NCBI GenBank assembly: GCA_041740995.1
Contig: JBGSKY010000228.1
Span: forward strand, 1-64,000
Source: JBGSKY01 sp041740995
GTDB lineage: Bacteria; Planctomycetota; Planctomycetia; Pirellulales; Pirellulaceae
DNA length: 64,000 nucleotides
Direction of reading: 5' to 3'
Shown: positions 26,717-37,404 of the stretch, piece by piece
Layout of the letters: every line of letters starts with the position of its first letter
Position numbering within the stretch: the first letter of the stretch is position 1
Position numbers and translations under genes: made by a program
The notes under the pieces: generated by a model
Databases searched by the model: none
Seen by the model: the letters and a program-made list of their open reading frames with translations, nothing else
Told to the model about the DNA's origin: nothing

Positions 26717-28174
26717 TTATGCGAGGATCGAATGCAAAACATCGCCATGAACGTCTGTCAGGCGATACTGTCGACCTTGAAAACGATAAGATAATCTAGT
26801 GTGATCAATACCTAAGCAATGCAAAATGGTAGCTTGCAAATCATGTACGTGGACTGGATTTTCGACCACATTAAAACCAAAATCGTCAGTTGCTCCGTGA
26901 GTAATGCCCGGCTTAATACCTCCGCCAGCCATCCACACTGAAAACGCTTTGCCATGATGATCGCGTCCATAACTGTTTAAATTTGCCCCACCTTGTGCGT
27001 ACGGAGTGCGTCCGAACTCGCCGCCCCAAATGACTAATGTCTCCTCAAGCAAACCGTGCTGCTTCAAATCTTTAATCAGCGCCGCACTCGCTTGATCGGT
27101 GTCTCTGGTCAACGTCGGAAGTCGATTGTCTAAGCCGCCGTGATGATCCCAATCGCGATGATAAAGCTGAATGAATCGCACATCACGTTCGGCGAGCCGT
27201 CGAGCCAACAGACAGTTCCTGGCAAAGCTACCTGCCACATGTACATCTTCGCCATAACTTTGCATCACATGCTCGGGTTCGTCATCGATCTGCATCAATT
27301 CCGGTACGCTGGTTTGCATTCGATATGCCAGTTCAGCTTGAGCAATCCGCGTTTCGATTTCTGGATCACCAACGCGAGCAAAGTTCTGACGGTTCAGATC
27401 GCCAATACCATCAAGCATCAACCGTCGATCCTCGCGACTGAGTCCGTCAGGGTCGCTTAAGTAAAGCACCGGATCGCCTGCGCTGCGAAACTGGACGCCT
27501 TGATGATCGCTGGGCAAAAAGCCGCTTCCCCAGAGTCTTGCAAGCAGACCTTGGCCTGGCTTTTCTTTATTGACGGAAATCAAAACGACAAACGATGGCA
27601 GATTGTCGTTCACATTTCCAAGCCCATAATCAGTCCACGAACCCATGCTCGGACGACCTGGAAGCTGGCTGCCGGTTTGGAAAAAGGTAATCGCCGGATC
27701 GTGGTTGATCGCTTCGGTATAACACGATCGAATTAAACAAATGTCGTCAGCGATCTCCCGTGTATGCGACAGCAAGTCGCTCAGCATAGTTCCAGAATTG
27801 CCGCTCGGCGAAAAATTCCATTTGCTCGGTTGAACAGCCAATCGTGATTGTGATGCGACCATGCCGGTGATGCGTTGTCCTTTGCGAATCGAATCGGGCA
27901 AGTCTTCGTTAAAGCGTTCACGCAATACCGGCTTGTCATCGAACAAGTCCAAATGCGATGGTCCTCCCGACTGGAAAAGACAGATCACGCGTTTTGCTGT
28001 CGGCGCGAAATGCGGCAAGCCGGGTAGCCCTTTGACCTGCGAAGCCATTGCTGAAGAATTGGTTATGGCTTCGCCACCGAACAGGTGAGCTAAACTCGCA
28101 GCCCCGATCCCTAGTCCAGCTTTGCTCAAATATTCGCGACGCGAAGATGCGCCTTCATATCTCTGGCAGTGCAT
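26717..28174 (-). CDS. DUF1501 secreted protein
   Basis: A 485-residue DUF1501 protein, second copy in the window. N-terminal Tat-like SRREYLSKAGLGIGAASLAH, conserved RVICLFQSGGPSHLDLFD, GEFGRTPYAQGG, and a C-terminal block from HDLQATILHCLGIDHTRL to RLTDVHG. It lies 9 nt after the DUF1553 partner gene, forming a two-gene operon. It is clearly diverged from the copy at 1094-2464, so this is not a recent duplication. The substrate is not known. Confidence 0.92.
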   Translation of the reverse strand: MHCQRYEGASSRREYLSKAGLGIGAASLAHLFGGEAITNSSAMASQVKGLPGLPHFAPTAKRVICLFQSGGPSHLDLFDDKPVLRERFNEDLPDSIRKGQRITGMVASQSRLAVQPSKWNFSPSGNSGTMLSDLLSHTREIADDICLIRSCYTEAINHDPAITFFQTGSQLPGRPSMGSWTDYGLGNVNDNLPSFVVLISVNKEKPGQGLLARLWGSGFLPSDHQGVQFRSAGDPVLYLSDPDGLSREDRRLMLDGIGDLNRQNFARVGDPEIETRIAQAELAYRMQTSVPELMQIDDEPEHVMQSYGEDVHVAGSFARNCLLARRLAERDVRFIQLYHRDWDHHGGLDNRLPTLTRDTDQASAALIKDLKQHGLLEETLVIWGGEFGRTPYAQGGANLNSYGRDHHGKAFSVWMAGGGIKPGITHGATDDFGFNVVENPVHVHDLQATILHCLGIDHTRLSYRFQGRQYRLTDVHGDVLHSILA

Positions 28175-28183
28175 AGTATCTAT

Positions 28184-31100
28184 TTAATTCTTTGTTATGG
28201 TTTCATCGAGGTTTAATATCATATTGGCAATCGCCATCATTGCAGCGTTGTAACCCACCGCCTCGCGTGTCGTGTCGCTTTCCCCGCCAGCTTTGATAAA
28301 TGCCGCGGCCGCTTCAGGTCGTTGTGAAAAATCGCTTTGCAACGAGTTTAAAGTTTTGACTAAAACTCCGACTTCGCTTTCGGTTGGAATGCGTCCTGTC
28401 GCAAGTTCGAAGGCAAAAGATACACGAGCCACGTCGTCAACTCCGCCTTCGGCCATCATTCGCTTGGCAAGCTGCATCGCGGCCTCTAGATACCCCTGTT
28501 CGTTCCACAGCAATAGTGCTTGCAGCGGTGTATTAGTTCTCGAGCGGCGAACTGTGCAAACTTCACGATCGGGCGCATCAAAGGTCAGCATTGATGGATG
28601 CGGAACCGTGCGTTTCAGAAAGGTATACAAACTGCGGCGATATAGATCATCGCCTTCACTTTGTTCCCATTTTGAACCTGGATAGTCGGCTCCGACGACA
28701 ATACTTTCATATAGCTTTGACGGTTGATAGGGAAAGACGCTTGGACCGCCAATTTTTGTCTTCAATAAACCTGAAACGGTTAACGCCTGATCCCGCATTA
28801 ATTCTGCTTTCAGTCTTACACGTGGCCCCCGCGCGAGCAAACGGTTTTCTGGATCGCGAGAATATAGGTCGCTGGTCACATGGCTGCTTTGTCGATAAGT
28901 CGCTGATAAGACGATCGACTTCAGCAACGCCTTCACATTCCATCCGCCATCTATGAAGTCTCGCGAGAGCAAATCTAATACTTCTGGGTGACTAGGCCAT
29001 TCGCTTTGTGCTCCGAAATCCTCAACCGTCTTTACGATGCCAACACCAAAGCATTCCGCCCAGAAACGATTGACAACCACCCGAGCGGTCAGCGGATGAT
29101 TCGGTTGCGTAAACCACTGGGCTAATCCCAAGCGATTACGCGGCGCATTTTCCGGCCAAGGTGCAAGTAAGGATTCCAGCGCGGCCGGATATACTCGATC
29201 GCCATGCGCGTCGTAGTTGCCGCGTAACAGCACAAACGATTCACGCGGTTTGGGCAATTCCTGCATGACCATTGAGGTCGGAAGGCTTCGTTGCAACAGT
29301 AGATGCCGCTCCCAAAGTTTACTTCGCTGTTGTTGAAGATCACTTGGCAACATCGACCACCGTAAAATCCAGTCTTGATAGAGTGCAGAGTTTGGCTGCG
29401 CTAAGGCCAGCGGGATCGCTTTGCAAAAGAATTGCAAACGAATGCTTTCGCTATTCATAGCGCGCTGGGCAAACTTCAACTCATCAATTTCGCCGACAAA
29501 TACAGGACTGTCTTTTGCGTTATCGCCGCCAAGAATCATTTCTCTATCTGGTGGAGCATCTACATAGCCGTCGTAGATTGCTTCAGTCTGTATTTCTTCG
29601 CCATCGATGAAAATTCGGACTGTCGCCGCACTCCGACCTTCGACAACTGTTACCACGACTTGATGCCATTGGCCAGGTTTAATCGCCGCTCCCGAGCTGC
29701 GAACGATGCGCGCATAAACCGACAAGCGGCTGCTCTCACGCCATTCGATTTCTCCATCAACCAATCGTAACTCACGACCTTTGCCATATTGTGCATCGGC
29801 AGTTGAACCGTTGTAGTCAATCGAAGAAAGGATTGCCACGTCGCGATCGTTTTGCTCATCGGGTTTTATCCACAGTGAAAGCGTAGCTGTCTTGTTTTTG
29901 TTAAATTCAAGCTTTTTAGTTTTGATCTGGGAATTGGGCTCGTCTTTTCTCAAACGAATTCCGTTGCCAAGCAATTCATCACCCGCGTCTGGCACGTCGA
30001 GCATATTGATAAAACCCTCTTCGCTTGACGGGTATAATTCACGCCCTCGAATTTCGACATCTTGCGGTTTGATCGCGTTACGCGCGATCGCAATTTTTGC
30101 GTCTAAAGTATCCAATTCGATCCGTTGCTGCCGAAGCTCAGCTTGCTGCTGACGTGTCGGTGCTTTTATCATTGGAACCGCGTTGGCAACACGACCGTCT
30201 TCGCCGAATTCCGCGATATTGTTGAAGAACGCAAAGAATTGGTAATAGTCGCGCTGTTTGATTGCATCGAACTTATGATCATGGCACCGCGCGCACTCAG
30301 TCGTCAGACCAAGCCACGCTGTACTCATCGTGCGAACTCGATCGGCAACATACTCGACGCGGTATTCTTCATCGATGATTCCGCCTTCGCTATTGATGAC
30401 ATGATTCCGCGAAAATCCAGTGGCGATTCGTTGCTCAAGAGTTGGATTGGGCAACAAGTCTCCTGCTAGCTGCTCGGTAATGAATTGATCGTAAGGCATG
30501 TTCTCATTAAAGGCGTCGATGACCCAATCTCGCCAACGCCACATCGTCCGCGTGCTATCATTGTTGAAGCCATGTGTATCGGCATATCGTGATGCGTCTA
30601 ACCAATCGACCGCCATTCGTTCGCCAAAGTGCGGCGAAGCAAGCAGTCGATCGACCGCTTCGGCATAAGCCGCTTCGCCCATCGATGTAACGTCTGCTTC
30701 GAAAGCGTGAATCTCGTTTGGCGTTGGGGGCAGACCGACTAGATCAAAGCTCGCACGTCGGAGCCAAGTCGCGGGGCTGGTTTCAGGAGACGGTGACAGC
30801 GACTCGCTTTCCAAACGACGAAGCACAAACTGATCGATCGGTTGTTTTACCCACGACGAAGCTTTGACTTCTGGCAACTCACTGCGGACGGGCGGAATAT
30901 ACGCCCAGTGTGGTTGATACACGGCTCCCTGATTGATCCATTTTCGAAGCAACTCAATCTGATCTGGTGAAAGATGACGATTGGAATCTGGTGGCGGCAT
31001 CTGCACGTCAGGGTCTGACGACAAGACGCGTTTGACCATCTCGCTCGCGTCAGGCTTGCCCGGAACAATCGCTGCATAATCGCCCAAGTCTTTCAGGGCT

Positions 31101-31279
31101 TCCTCACTGCTATCAAGCCGCAAATCAGCCTCGCGATGAGCTGGGTCTTGACCATGGCAGAAGAAACAATTCTCTGACAAGATTGGCTGAATGTCACGAT
31201 TGTATTGCAACTCATCCGCGTTGCAATTTAAACAAACACTTATGAGTGCGACTGTTAAAGTGAAAATTCTCATTGCCAT
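28184..31279 (-). CDS. PSCyt1-DUF1549-LamG-DUF1553 protein
   Basis: A 1031-residue exported protein. ATG 31279 starts a short signal peptide (MAMRIFTLTVALISVCLNC); the PSCyt1 haem motif is CFFCH (Cys38, Cys41, His42). Then come DUF1549 (around residues 120-330, with HFGERMAVDWLDASRYADT), a LamG/concanavalin-like domain (about 460-620, with FIDGEEIQTEAIYDG and VGEIDELKFA), and DUF1553 (with RVVVNRFWAECFG and TNTPLQALLLWNE). A LamG insert suggests sugar binding, in contrast to the malectin-like N-terminus of the other copy. Its promoter region (31280-31374) is shared with a divergent AraC-type regulator, the likely controller. Confidence 0.93.
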   Translation of the reverse strand: MAMRIFTLTVALISVCLNCNADELQYNRDIQPILSENCFFCHGQDPAHREADLRLDSSEEALKDLGDYAAIVPGKPDASEMVKRVLSSDPDVQMPPPDSNRHLSPDQIELLRKWINQGAVYQPHWAYIPPVRSELPEVKASSWVKQPIDQFVLRRLESESLSPSPETSPATWLRRASFDLVGLPPTPNEIHAFEADVTSMGEAAYAEAVDRLLASPHFGERMAVDWLDASRYADTHGFNNDSTRTMWRWRDWVIDAFNENMPYDQFITEQLAGDLLPNPTLEQRIATGFSRNHVINSEGGIIDEEYRVEYVADRVRTMSTAWLGLTTECARCHDHKFDAIKQRDYYQFFAFFNNIAEFGEDGRVANAVPMIKAPTRQQQAELRQQRIELDTLDAKIAIARNAIKPQDVEIRGRELYPSSEEGFINMLDVPDAGDELLGNGIRLRKDEPNSQIKTKKLEFNKNKTATLSLWIKPDEQNDRDVAILSSIDYNGSTADAQYGKGRELRLVDGEIEWRESSRLSVYARIVRSSGAAIKPGQWHQVVVTVVEGRSAATVRIFIDGEEIQTEAIYDGYVDAPPDREMILGGDNAKDSPVFVGEIDELKFAQRAMNSESIRLQFFCKAIPLALAQPNSALYQDWILRWSMLPSDLQQQRSKLWERHLLLQRSLPTSMVMQELPKPRESFVLLRGNYDAHGDRVYPAALESLLAPWPENAPRNRLGLAQWFTQPNHPLTARVVVNRFWAECFGVGIVKTVEDFGAQSEWPSHPEVLDLLSRDFIDGGWNVKALLKSIVLSATYRQSSHVTSDLYSRDPENRLLARGPRVRLKAELMRDQALTVSGLLKTKIGGPSVFPYQPSKLYESIVVGADYPGSKWEQSEGDDLYRRSLYTFLKRTVPHPSMLTFDAPDREVCTVRRSRTNTPLQALLLWNEQGYLEAAMQLAKRMMAEGGVDDVARVSFAFELATGRIPTESEVGVLVKTLNSLQSDFSQRPEAAAAFIKAGGESDTTREAVGYNAAMMAIANMILNLDETITKN

Positions 31280-31374
31280 ATTTTGATAGATTTCGTTACG
31301 TGCCCTTATTAACGATAGGCTCTGGCGCGGTTGAAGTCTTGTATTTTGAAAAATTTTTATGGTATGTTTTGACC

Positions 31375-32127
31375 ATGCCGTCAAACACTTCAGAATTCCA
31401 GAACTCGTTCTTTAGCCGCCTTCCATTGGCCGATTCAGTAATGCGGCTATTCGATGCGCTGCCTCAAACGTATTTCTATGCTAAAGATTGCGAGAGTCGA
31501 TTTGTCAAAGTGAATCACCTGTTCGTGGAAAATCACGGGCTGAATTCGGAGTCCGAAGCGATTGGCAAAAGCGATCGTGACTTCCACCCGCCAGCGTTGG
31601 CCGAAGCCTACATTGCCGAAGACAAACGCGTCATGGTCAGCGGACAGCCGCTTTCTGGTCAGTTGTGGCAAGTGATTCATCGACGCACTTCCATCCGCTG
31701 GTACGTTTCGTCAAAGACCCCTTTGTTCGACGCTGCCGGTAAGGTAATCGGCTTGGCTGGTGCAATGTTCGAGGTCGCCGGTACTTCAGAGATGCGTTAC
31801 CACTTTCAAGAACTATTGCCGGTCATAAGGTTTGTCGAAAAGAATTTTGCCGAGACAATCTCGATGGTGGAGATGGCAAGACTGGTATCGATGTCAACAA
31901 CGCATTTCAATCGCCGCTTTCAACAGTTATTGCACATGAGTCCGACGCAATATTTGCGTTCGGTTCGAATCCAAACCGCGAGGCAACTATTAACCTCGAC
32001 TTCACACAGTCTCGCGCAAATTGCCTGCGACACAGGCTTCACCGATCAAAGCCATTTCACGAAACGCTTCCGCGAAACCACCGGCTTAACACCCGAAGCT
32101 TATCGCAAGCGTTTCGTGCAGACTTGA
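31375..32127 (+). CDS. PAS-AraC family transcription regulator
   Basis: A 250-residue regulator. ATG 31375 is preferred; the frame stays open upstream but that part overlaps the divergent gene. An N-terminal PAS domain (about 20-135, with TYFYAKDCESRFVKVNH) is followed by an AraC-type double helix-turn-helix (about 155-245), with MVEMARLVSMSTTHFNRRFQ and IACDTGFTDQSHFTKRFRE. It is divergent from the PSCyt1 operon across 95 bp and very probably regulates it in response to a small ligand or redox cue sensed by PAS. The downstream neighbour is convergent. Confidence 0.9.
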   Translation: MPSNTSEFQNSFFSRLPLADSVMRLFDALPQTYFYAKDCESRFVKVNHLFVENHGLNSESEAIGKSDRDFHPPALAEAYIAEDKRVMVSGQPLSGQLWQVIHRRTSIRWYVSSKTPLFDAAGKVIGLAGAMFEVAGTSEMRYHFQELLPVIRFVEKNFAETISMVEMARLVSMSTTHFNRRFQQLLHMSPTQYLRSVRIQTARQLLTSTSHSLAQIACDTGFTDQSHFTKRFRETTGLTPEAYRKRFVQT

Positions 32128-32217
32128 GACGCCCGCGGAACGCCCTATGAAAATCGAACTTACTCGTCGAATGTTCGATTCTCGATATTTGAATCAGTTT
32201 GAATAAGGCCGGCGTCT

Positions 32218-33162
32218 TTAACTTCGTGTACCGTTCGCAAGACCATCTGAGCTTTTTAAAAATGAGTTCTGGTCGAGATAAATCGCGATACAGTAGGGGC
32301 TGCGTTTGATTTGATTGACTTGGGCTTCGGTTAGTTGAGGCGGGTTGGCCGAAATGCTACCGGTGTTTTGGAACATAAGATTGTCCGTCGTTGTTGCATG
32401 TGTCGGCAGAAAGCTTGAACCCAGTAACACGTGACAAACTTCATGGCCCAATGTCCATGGAGAACCTTCAGTAGTGACTAAAACAGCACCTCGGCTGGCG
32501 GTTGCGCATCCGCGGAGTGTTGCTCCGCCGGTCGTCTGTGCCTTGTTTACGTAGAACACCAAGATATCGTTCGGACTGGCGCCGTCGGCCCGAGCCAAAC
32601 CAAACAGCAAATCTTGCTCGCCAGTACCACTATCGGTAATTAGACATTGCCCAACATTTACATTATCGAGCGTCACTGTGGTTGTCGGATCAATCAAGAG
32701 CGACATGCCAGAGGCGAACGAAAAATCAATTCCGTATTGACGATAGACACGTTGAGCATTTCGTAACGCGTGGAACTCAGGCACATTTGGCGATGCGATC
32801 GAATACATCCGAATGTTGATCCGATGGGTGTACGGGGATCGAGGCAAGGGCGGCAATGGATCACCAGCGTTGGGCATCAATTCGTCCAGCTTGGCCATCG
32901 TATTTCGGCCCGCTTGACCATCGGGAACCAATCCTTCAGAAGTCTGAAATTTCTTTATCGTCGTTTTAGTTTCTGTTCCAAAAATCCCATCTGGTGTCCC
33001 ATGTTTCTTAACGCTAACAGGCATTTCGAAACCCAACTCAATCAATGCCTGCTGCACAAGACGGACCCCTTCGCCAGTAACGCCAGCACGAAGCGGAGGC
33101 TTGTTTGCGGCAGCGTCTTGGAGTTGTTGATTGTCACGAAAACGTGGAGATTGTAGCGCCAT
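32218..33162 (-). CDS. Peptidoglycan-binding, metalloprotease-like protein
   Basis: A 314-residue protein with a PG_binding_1 domain (about 23-95, GVRLVQQALIELGF, then PDGIFGTETKTTIKKFQ) and a zinc-peptidase-like C-terminal half: HEVCH (240-244), a possible third ligand His255, and a Met-turn-like NLMF (261-264). Metzincin-type spacing is not exact. No signal peptide or membrane segment is visible, which is odd for a cell-wall-binding protease; export could use another route, or the protein may be released on lysis. It stands alone, without a clear operon partner. Confidence 0.72.
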   Translation of the reverse strand: MALQSPRFRDNQQLQDAAANKPPLRAGVTGEGVRLVQQALIELGFEMPVSVKKHGTPDGIFGTETKTTIKKFQTSEGLVPDGQAGRNTMAKLDELMPNAGDPLPPLPRSPYTHRINIRMYSIASPNVPEFHALRNAQRVYRQYGIDFSFASGMSLLIDPTTTVTLDNVNVGQCLITDSGTGEQDLLFGLARADGASPNDILVFYVNKAQTTGGATLRGCATASRGAVLVTTEGSPWTLGHEVCHVLLGSSFLPTHATTTDNLMFQNTGSISANPPQLTEAQVNQIKRSPYCIAIYLDQNSFLKSSDGLANGTRS

Positions 33163-33350
33163 GATTCTTCTCGCTTATACTAGAGAGGACTTGCCAAAAC
33201 CAAGAGACACCGCGATCGAAGCGGTAAAGGCTGTTGTCGAATCCGCTGGCCAGAAGTTGCGGCGATTGTCTAATCTGCCGCTGTAATTGACGAAATGAAG
33301 AAAGAGTCTGCTAGTTAGAACCTAGAGACGGTGAGAAACAGAGCAAAGCA

Positions 33351-33378
33351 GGTCACTGTGCAATCAAGCACTGTGACC
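33351..33378. other. Hairpin downstream of secA
   Basis: Arms ggtcactgtgc and gcactgtgacc pair over 11 bp with one mismatch, around the loop aatcaa, 51 bp beyond the secA stop. No T-run follows on either strand, so it is a weak terminator or a processing hairpin. Confidence 0.4.
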
Positions 33379-33429
33379 ATCTGAGACTCTCTGGAAAAAA
33401 ATTGAGGTCGAAAGACTACTAAACTCAAA

Positions 33430-36400
33430 TTACGACGTTCGCAGGCAGCAGTTTTTGTACTTTTTGCCAGAACCACAAGGGCAGGGGTCGTTGCGACCGA
33501 CTCGATCGCTCGTTCGTCTGATCGGTTGTGGTCGAGCTTCCGGTTCGCTGCTATTGGTGCTCATCGCCGCACCATTACTGCTGGCCGCACCATTTGCAGT
33601 CGCATTGCCGGGCGGTTGTTGCTGCGAAGCACGATTAAGCGTGTTCAATAAGTCTTGTGCCGTTTCAGGCGAATCATGACGCTCGGACGTCTGAAGTGGT
33701 TTTCGCGTCGGAGCGGTCACTGTCACCCCAGCCATTCGGAACACTACATCGGTTACTCGTTCGCCAACCGAAAACCACATCTGTTCGAACAGCTTCATGC
33801 CTTCGCGTTTGTATTCAACTTTCGGGTCCAATTGCCCCATACCGCGGAAGCTGACTGCGGAACGAAGATGATCCATCGCAAGCAAGTGCGACATCCACGT
33901 TTCGTCGAGCAATCGAAGTAATAGATCACGTTCGGTTCCGCGAATTTCCGGATAGTAACGATCATCAACGGCCTGCTGCAATTTGTTTTCTAATTGCTCG
34001 CGGGTCAAACGTTGCACCGATTGTGGCGTGCCGTTCCAGTTCAATTCTTGGTGCAGCCAATCTGCTAGCGATTCGAGTTTTCCTGATTGCCCGCTAGCGT
34101 TGCTGGCGCTCTTGTCCGCATCGCTATCGCCAAACAGATCGTCGATTTTCTTTAAGCCGAGCTGATGTTTTTCTTCGGCCAATGCTATCTGAACCCGAGC
34201 GACTTTTTCAACCTCTTCAAAGTCCAACCGTTCAGCTTTGGAAAGTGTTTCGGCCAGTTCAGGAGTCGAAAAACGATTGGCTAGCCAAGTGATTATCTCC
34301 GGCGAAAGTGAGATCGAATCGTTGCTTTGTGATCGGATCGCAAAGGTGTTCAATGCGGCTTCCAATGGATATCGCACTTCACGACCGCGGTATGCTTCTT
34401 CGGCGGCTTGGCGTAGTTGTTTCTTAATGTCGCTCGCCTCGGATTGACTTTCAATCTCTGCATCAATCCCAAACTTCGTCTTCATCCAAAGCGACAACAT
34501 TTTAGTGCCGTAGTTCTCCTCGAGAAACTGGGCACCTTCGTCCAAATCAATTTGGTTAATAAATTCATGAGCTTTGGCCACCAACTCTTCATCGACGTTA
34601 TTTCGGTCAATTTTCCGAAGTGCGTTGGCATTGTAATTTGTGCCATAGCGAGTGTTGGACCATTTGGCTAAAGCTTCATAATTCCATTCTGAGTCTTCTT
34701 CGCCGTCTGGCAAATTTTCGTCTATAGCGTCGACGATTTGAGCTTCAGCGGCTCGTTGAGCCAAGTCGCGGGCATAGCTGCTAGCGGTCAGAATATCGAC
34801 ACCGCGAAATTCTTTGGGCTCAAGCTGGCAAGCTAATTTGGTGCTGGCGAAACTTGCAAACGATTCTGCTCCAAACAGCGGTGAAGTGTAGGTCTCGACA
34901 GCACGATCAATCTGTTGCCGAATTTGCTCCAAAACCAATTTCCGGCAGCTCACGCCGTCCAAAATTTGTTGCCGATAGCCGTAGACCTTCTTGCGTTGAA
35001 AGTCCATAACTTCGTCGTATTCGAGCAAGTTTTTCCGAGCTTCGAAATGTCGCTCTTCGACCTTTTTCTGAGCTGCCGAAATACGCTTGGACACGAAAGA
35101 ACTCTGGATAGCTTCACCTTCGCCCATACCGAGTTTGCTCATCCAAGCGCGGACCCAATCGCCGGCGAATATTCGCATCAAATCGTCTTCGAGCGACAAG
35201 TAAAATCGGCTTTCTCCTGGGTCGCCTTGTCGACCGCAGCGGCCACGCAGCTGCAAGTCGATTCGTCGGCTTTCGTGCCGTTCGGTGCCAATTACCATCA
35301 GCCCACCGAGCTTGCGAGCGACTTCGCCTTCAGCTTTCATTTGATCGCGCTGCTCTATATCTTGGACCAGGGCATCCCACTCCGCTTTTGGCACTTCCAA
35401 TCGTGTTGGATATTTGCCTTGCAGCATTGCCCAAGCTTTCGTCTCAGGATTGCCGCCCAGAATAATATCCGTTCCGCGTCCAGCCATATTGGTGGCGATT
35501 GTTACGCCACCAAGTCGACCGGCTTGTGCGACGATATCCGCTTCGCGAGCGTGCTGCTTGGCGTTCAAAACTTGATGAGGAATCCCACGACGTTCCAGCA
35601 ACGAACCCAGTCGTTCGCTCTTTTCAATCGAAACGGTGCCAACCAGAATTGGCCGCCCACTTTTCAATACACGTTTGATTTGGCTGCGTTCAACCGTCTC
35701 GGTTGTGCCTTCGTCTCGTTTCTGAAACTCAATAGCGGCATCGGATTCTTTTTTAATCTCGCCAATGATTTTCGAACCGTCTTTCAACTCAAGCTGGTCA
35801 TACTTGTGCATCGATTCGATGTCATCAGCGACCGCTTTGAACTTCTCTTTTTCAGTCAGAAAAATAACGTCGGCGTGTTCGAGCCGTTGCATTCCGCGAT
35901 TGGTTGGAATCGCAACTACGTCCAACTTGTACGTTTTGTAAAACTCATTGGCTTCGGTCATCGCCGTTCCGGTCATGCCCGATAGCTTGCGATAGAGCTT
36001 AAAGTAGTTTTGCAGCGTAATGGTCGCCAGCGTTTGATTCTCCTCCTTGATCTTGACGTTTTCTTTTGCCTCAACGGCTTGATGCAGCCCGTCAGACCAT
36101 TGGCGACCTTCCATCAATCGACCAGTGAACTCGTCGACGATCACGATACCGCCATCTTTAACCACATAGGTCACGTCCAGCTTGTATAGATGATGTGCCT
36201 TGAGAGCGTTATCAATCAAGTGCGGCCATTCCATATTGCCGGACGTGTAGAAGCTTTCCACGCCAGCCAGCTTTTCGGCTTTTCGAACGCCTTCGTCCGT
36301 GAGGTTAACCGTATGATCTTTTTCATTGACGATAAAATCGTCGATCGCCTTCAACTGCCGTGCGACCTTATCGGCCTCTAGATATTTGCCAGGATCTTGG

Positions 36401-37176
36401 TTGGCTGGCCCAGAAATAATCAGCGGCGTTCGGGCTTCATCGATCAATATATTGTCGACTTCGTCAATGATCGCATAGTGCAACGGACCCTGCGATTGTT
36501 GTAGATCTTTGTCGAAGCGATCGTCGCCACGAGCCGCCAATCGCATGTTGTCGCGGAGATAGTCGAATCCCAACTCGTTGTTAGTCGCATAAGTGATATC
36601 GGCGGCGTAAGCTGCTTGACGTTGAGCGGTACTCATACCACTTTGGATCGTTGCAACCGTTAGCCCAAGCCCCATATACAAGGGTGCCATCCACTCCATA
36701 TCGCGGCGAGCCAAGTAATCGTTGACCGTCACCACATGGACGCCACGACCTTCGAGCGCGTTCAGATACGCCGGCAATGTTGCAACCAGTGTCTTGCCTT
36801 CACCGGTCACCATTTCGGCGATGTTGCCGCCGTGCAGAACCATACCGCCGATCAACTGGACATCATAATGCCGCATTTTCAGAAACCGGCGACCACCTTC
36901 TCGGCAAAGGGCGAATGCTTGAACCAGGATATCATCGACGCTTTCGCCAGCCGTCAAGCGATTCTTCAGCTTCACCGTTTCTTCACGCAGCTCGGCCTCG
37001 CTGAGCGCCATTAATCGAGGCTCCAGCGCGTTAATTTGCTGCGTTTGTTCCTGATAGCGTTTGATCGCGCGGGCATTCGAAGTGCCAAAAATGCCCGTCA
37101 AACCACGTCCTACGCCGCTGGCAATACCGCTGAAGACAGTATTTGTGCTCTCCCAAATTCGATCCAATACGTCCAT
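33430..37176 (-). CDS. secA: SecA, preprotein translocase ATPase (extended)
   Basis: A 1248-residue SecA, against about 900 in E. coli. Walker [10 protein letters not shown] (123-130), DEAD-type box ([16 protein letters not shown]), NBD2 motifs ([43 protein letters not shown]), and the C-terminal SEC-C zinc motif [15 protein letters not shown]. Extra length comes from a roughly 50-residue insert at about 458-506 inside NBD2, with a small beta-barrel pattern, and from a large expansion of the helical scaffold region (about 790-1080). It pushes Sec substrates through SecYEG in the inner membrane. It lies 228 bp downstream of mfd on the same strand. Confidence 0.97.
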   Translation of the reverse strand: MDVLDRIWESTNTVFSGIASGVGRGLTGIFGTSNARAIKRYQEQTQQINALEPRLMALSEAELREETVKLKNRLTAGESVDDILVQAFALCREGGRRFLKMRHYDVQLIGGMVLHGGNIAEMVTGEGKTLVATLPAYLNALEGRGVHVVTVNDYLARRDMEWMAPLYMGLGLTVATIQSGMSTAQRQAAYAADITYATNNELGFDYLRDNMRLAARGDDRFDKDLQQSQGPLHYAIIDEVDNILIDEARTPLIISGPANQDPGKYLEADKVARQLKAIDDFIVNEKDHTVNLTDEGVRKAEKLAGVESFYTSGNMEWPHLIDNALKAHHLYKLDVTYVVKDGGIVIVDEFTGRLMEGRQWSDGLHQAVEAKENVKIKEENQTLATITLQNYFKLYRKLSGMTGTAMTEANEFYKTYKLDVVAIPTNRGMQRLEHADVIFLTEKEKFKAVADDIESMHKYDQLELKDGSKIIGEIKKESDAAIEFQKRDEGTTETVERSQIKRVLKSGRPILVGTVSIEKSERLGSLLERRGIPHQVLNAKQHAREADIVAQAGRLGGVTIATNMAGRGTDIILGGNPETKAWAMLQGKYPTRLEVPKAEWDALVQDIEQRDQMKAEGEVARKLGGLMVIGTERHESRRIDLQLRGRCGRQGDPGESRFYLSLEDDLMRIFAGDWVRAWMSKLGMGEGEAIQSSFVSKRISAAQKKVEERHFEARKNLLEYDEVMDFQRKKVYGYRQQILDGVSCRKLVLEQIRQQIDRAVETYTSPLFGAESFASFASTKLACQLEPKEFRGVDILTASSYARDLAQRAAEAQIVDAIDENLPDGEEDSEWNYEALAKWSNTRYGTNYNANALRKIDRNNVDEELVAKAHEFINQIDLDEGAQFLEENYGTKMLSLWMKTKFGIDAEIESQSEASDIKKQLRQAAEEAYRGREVRYPLEAALNTFAIRSQSNDSISLSPEIITWLANRFSTPELAETLSKAERLDFEEVEKVARVQIALAEEKHQLGLKKIDDLFGDSDADKSASNASGQSGKLESLADWLHQELNWNGTPQSVQRLTREQLENKLQQAVDDRYYPEIRGTERDLLLRLLDETWMSHLLAMDHLRSAVSFRGMGQLDPKVEYKREGMKLFEQMWFSVGERVTDVVFRMAGVTVTAPTRKPLQTSERHDSPETAQDLLNTLNRASQQQPPGNATANGAASSNGAAMSTNSSEPEARPQPIRRTSDRVGRNDPCPCGSGKKYKNCCLRTS

Positions 37177-37404
37177 AATCTGCTACTGATCACTCCAATT
37201 CCACGTCTCGACGCACGTCCGCCAGTTTGTCAAATTGTCAGGGTATCGGGATGCTCGCGTGCGGTCAACGCAAGTTTATTGCAACTACAGAGCCATTAAG
37301 CCGCTTTTCACTGCAAAACGACATTTGGGCTGTCCGGCTTCCAAAACCCAAACCGCTTTTTCGAATGGCTGCGAATCTTAGTTAGCCCTCTTCTTAAACA
37401 GACT

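Noticed and set aside
34915..35985. 356-codon ORF on the plus strand inside secA
   Set aside because: It is antisense to a perfectly conserved secA reading frame; the composition is that of a shadow of the codon bias.
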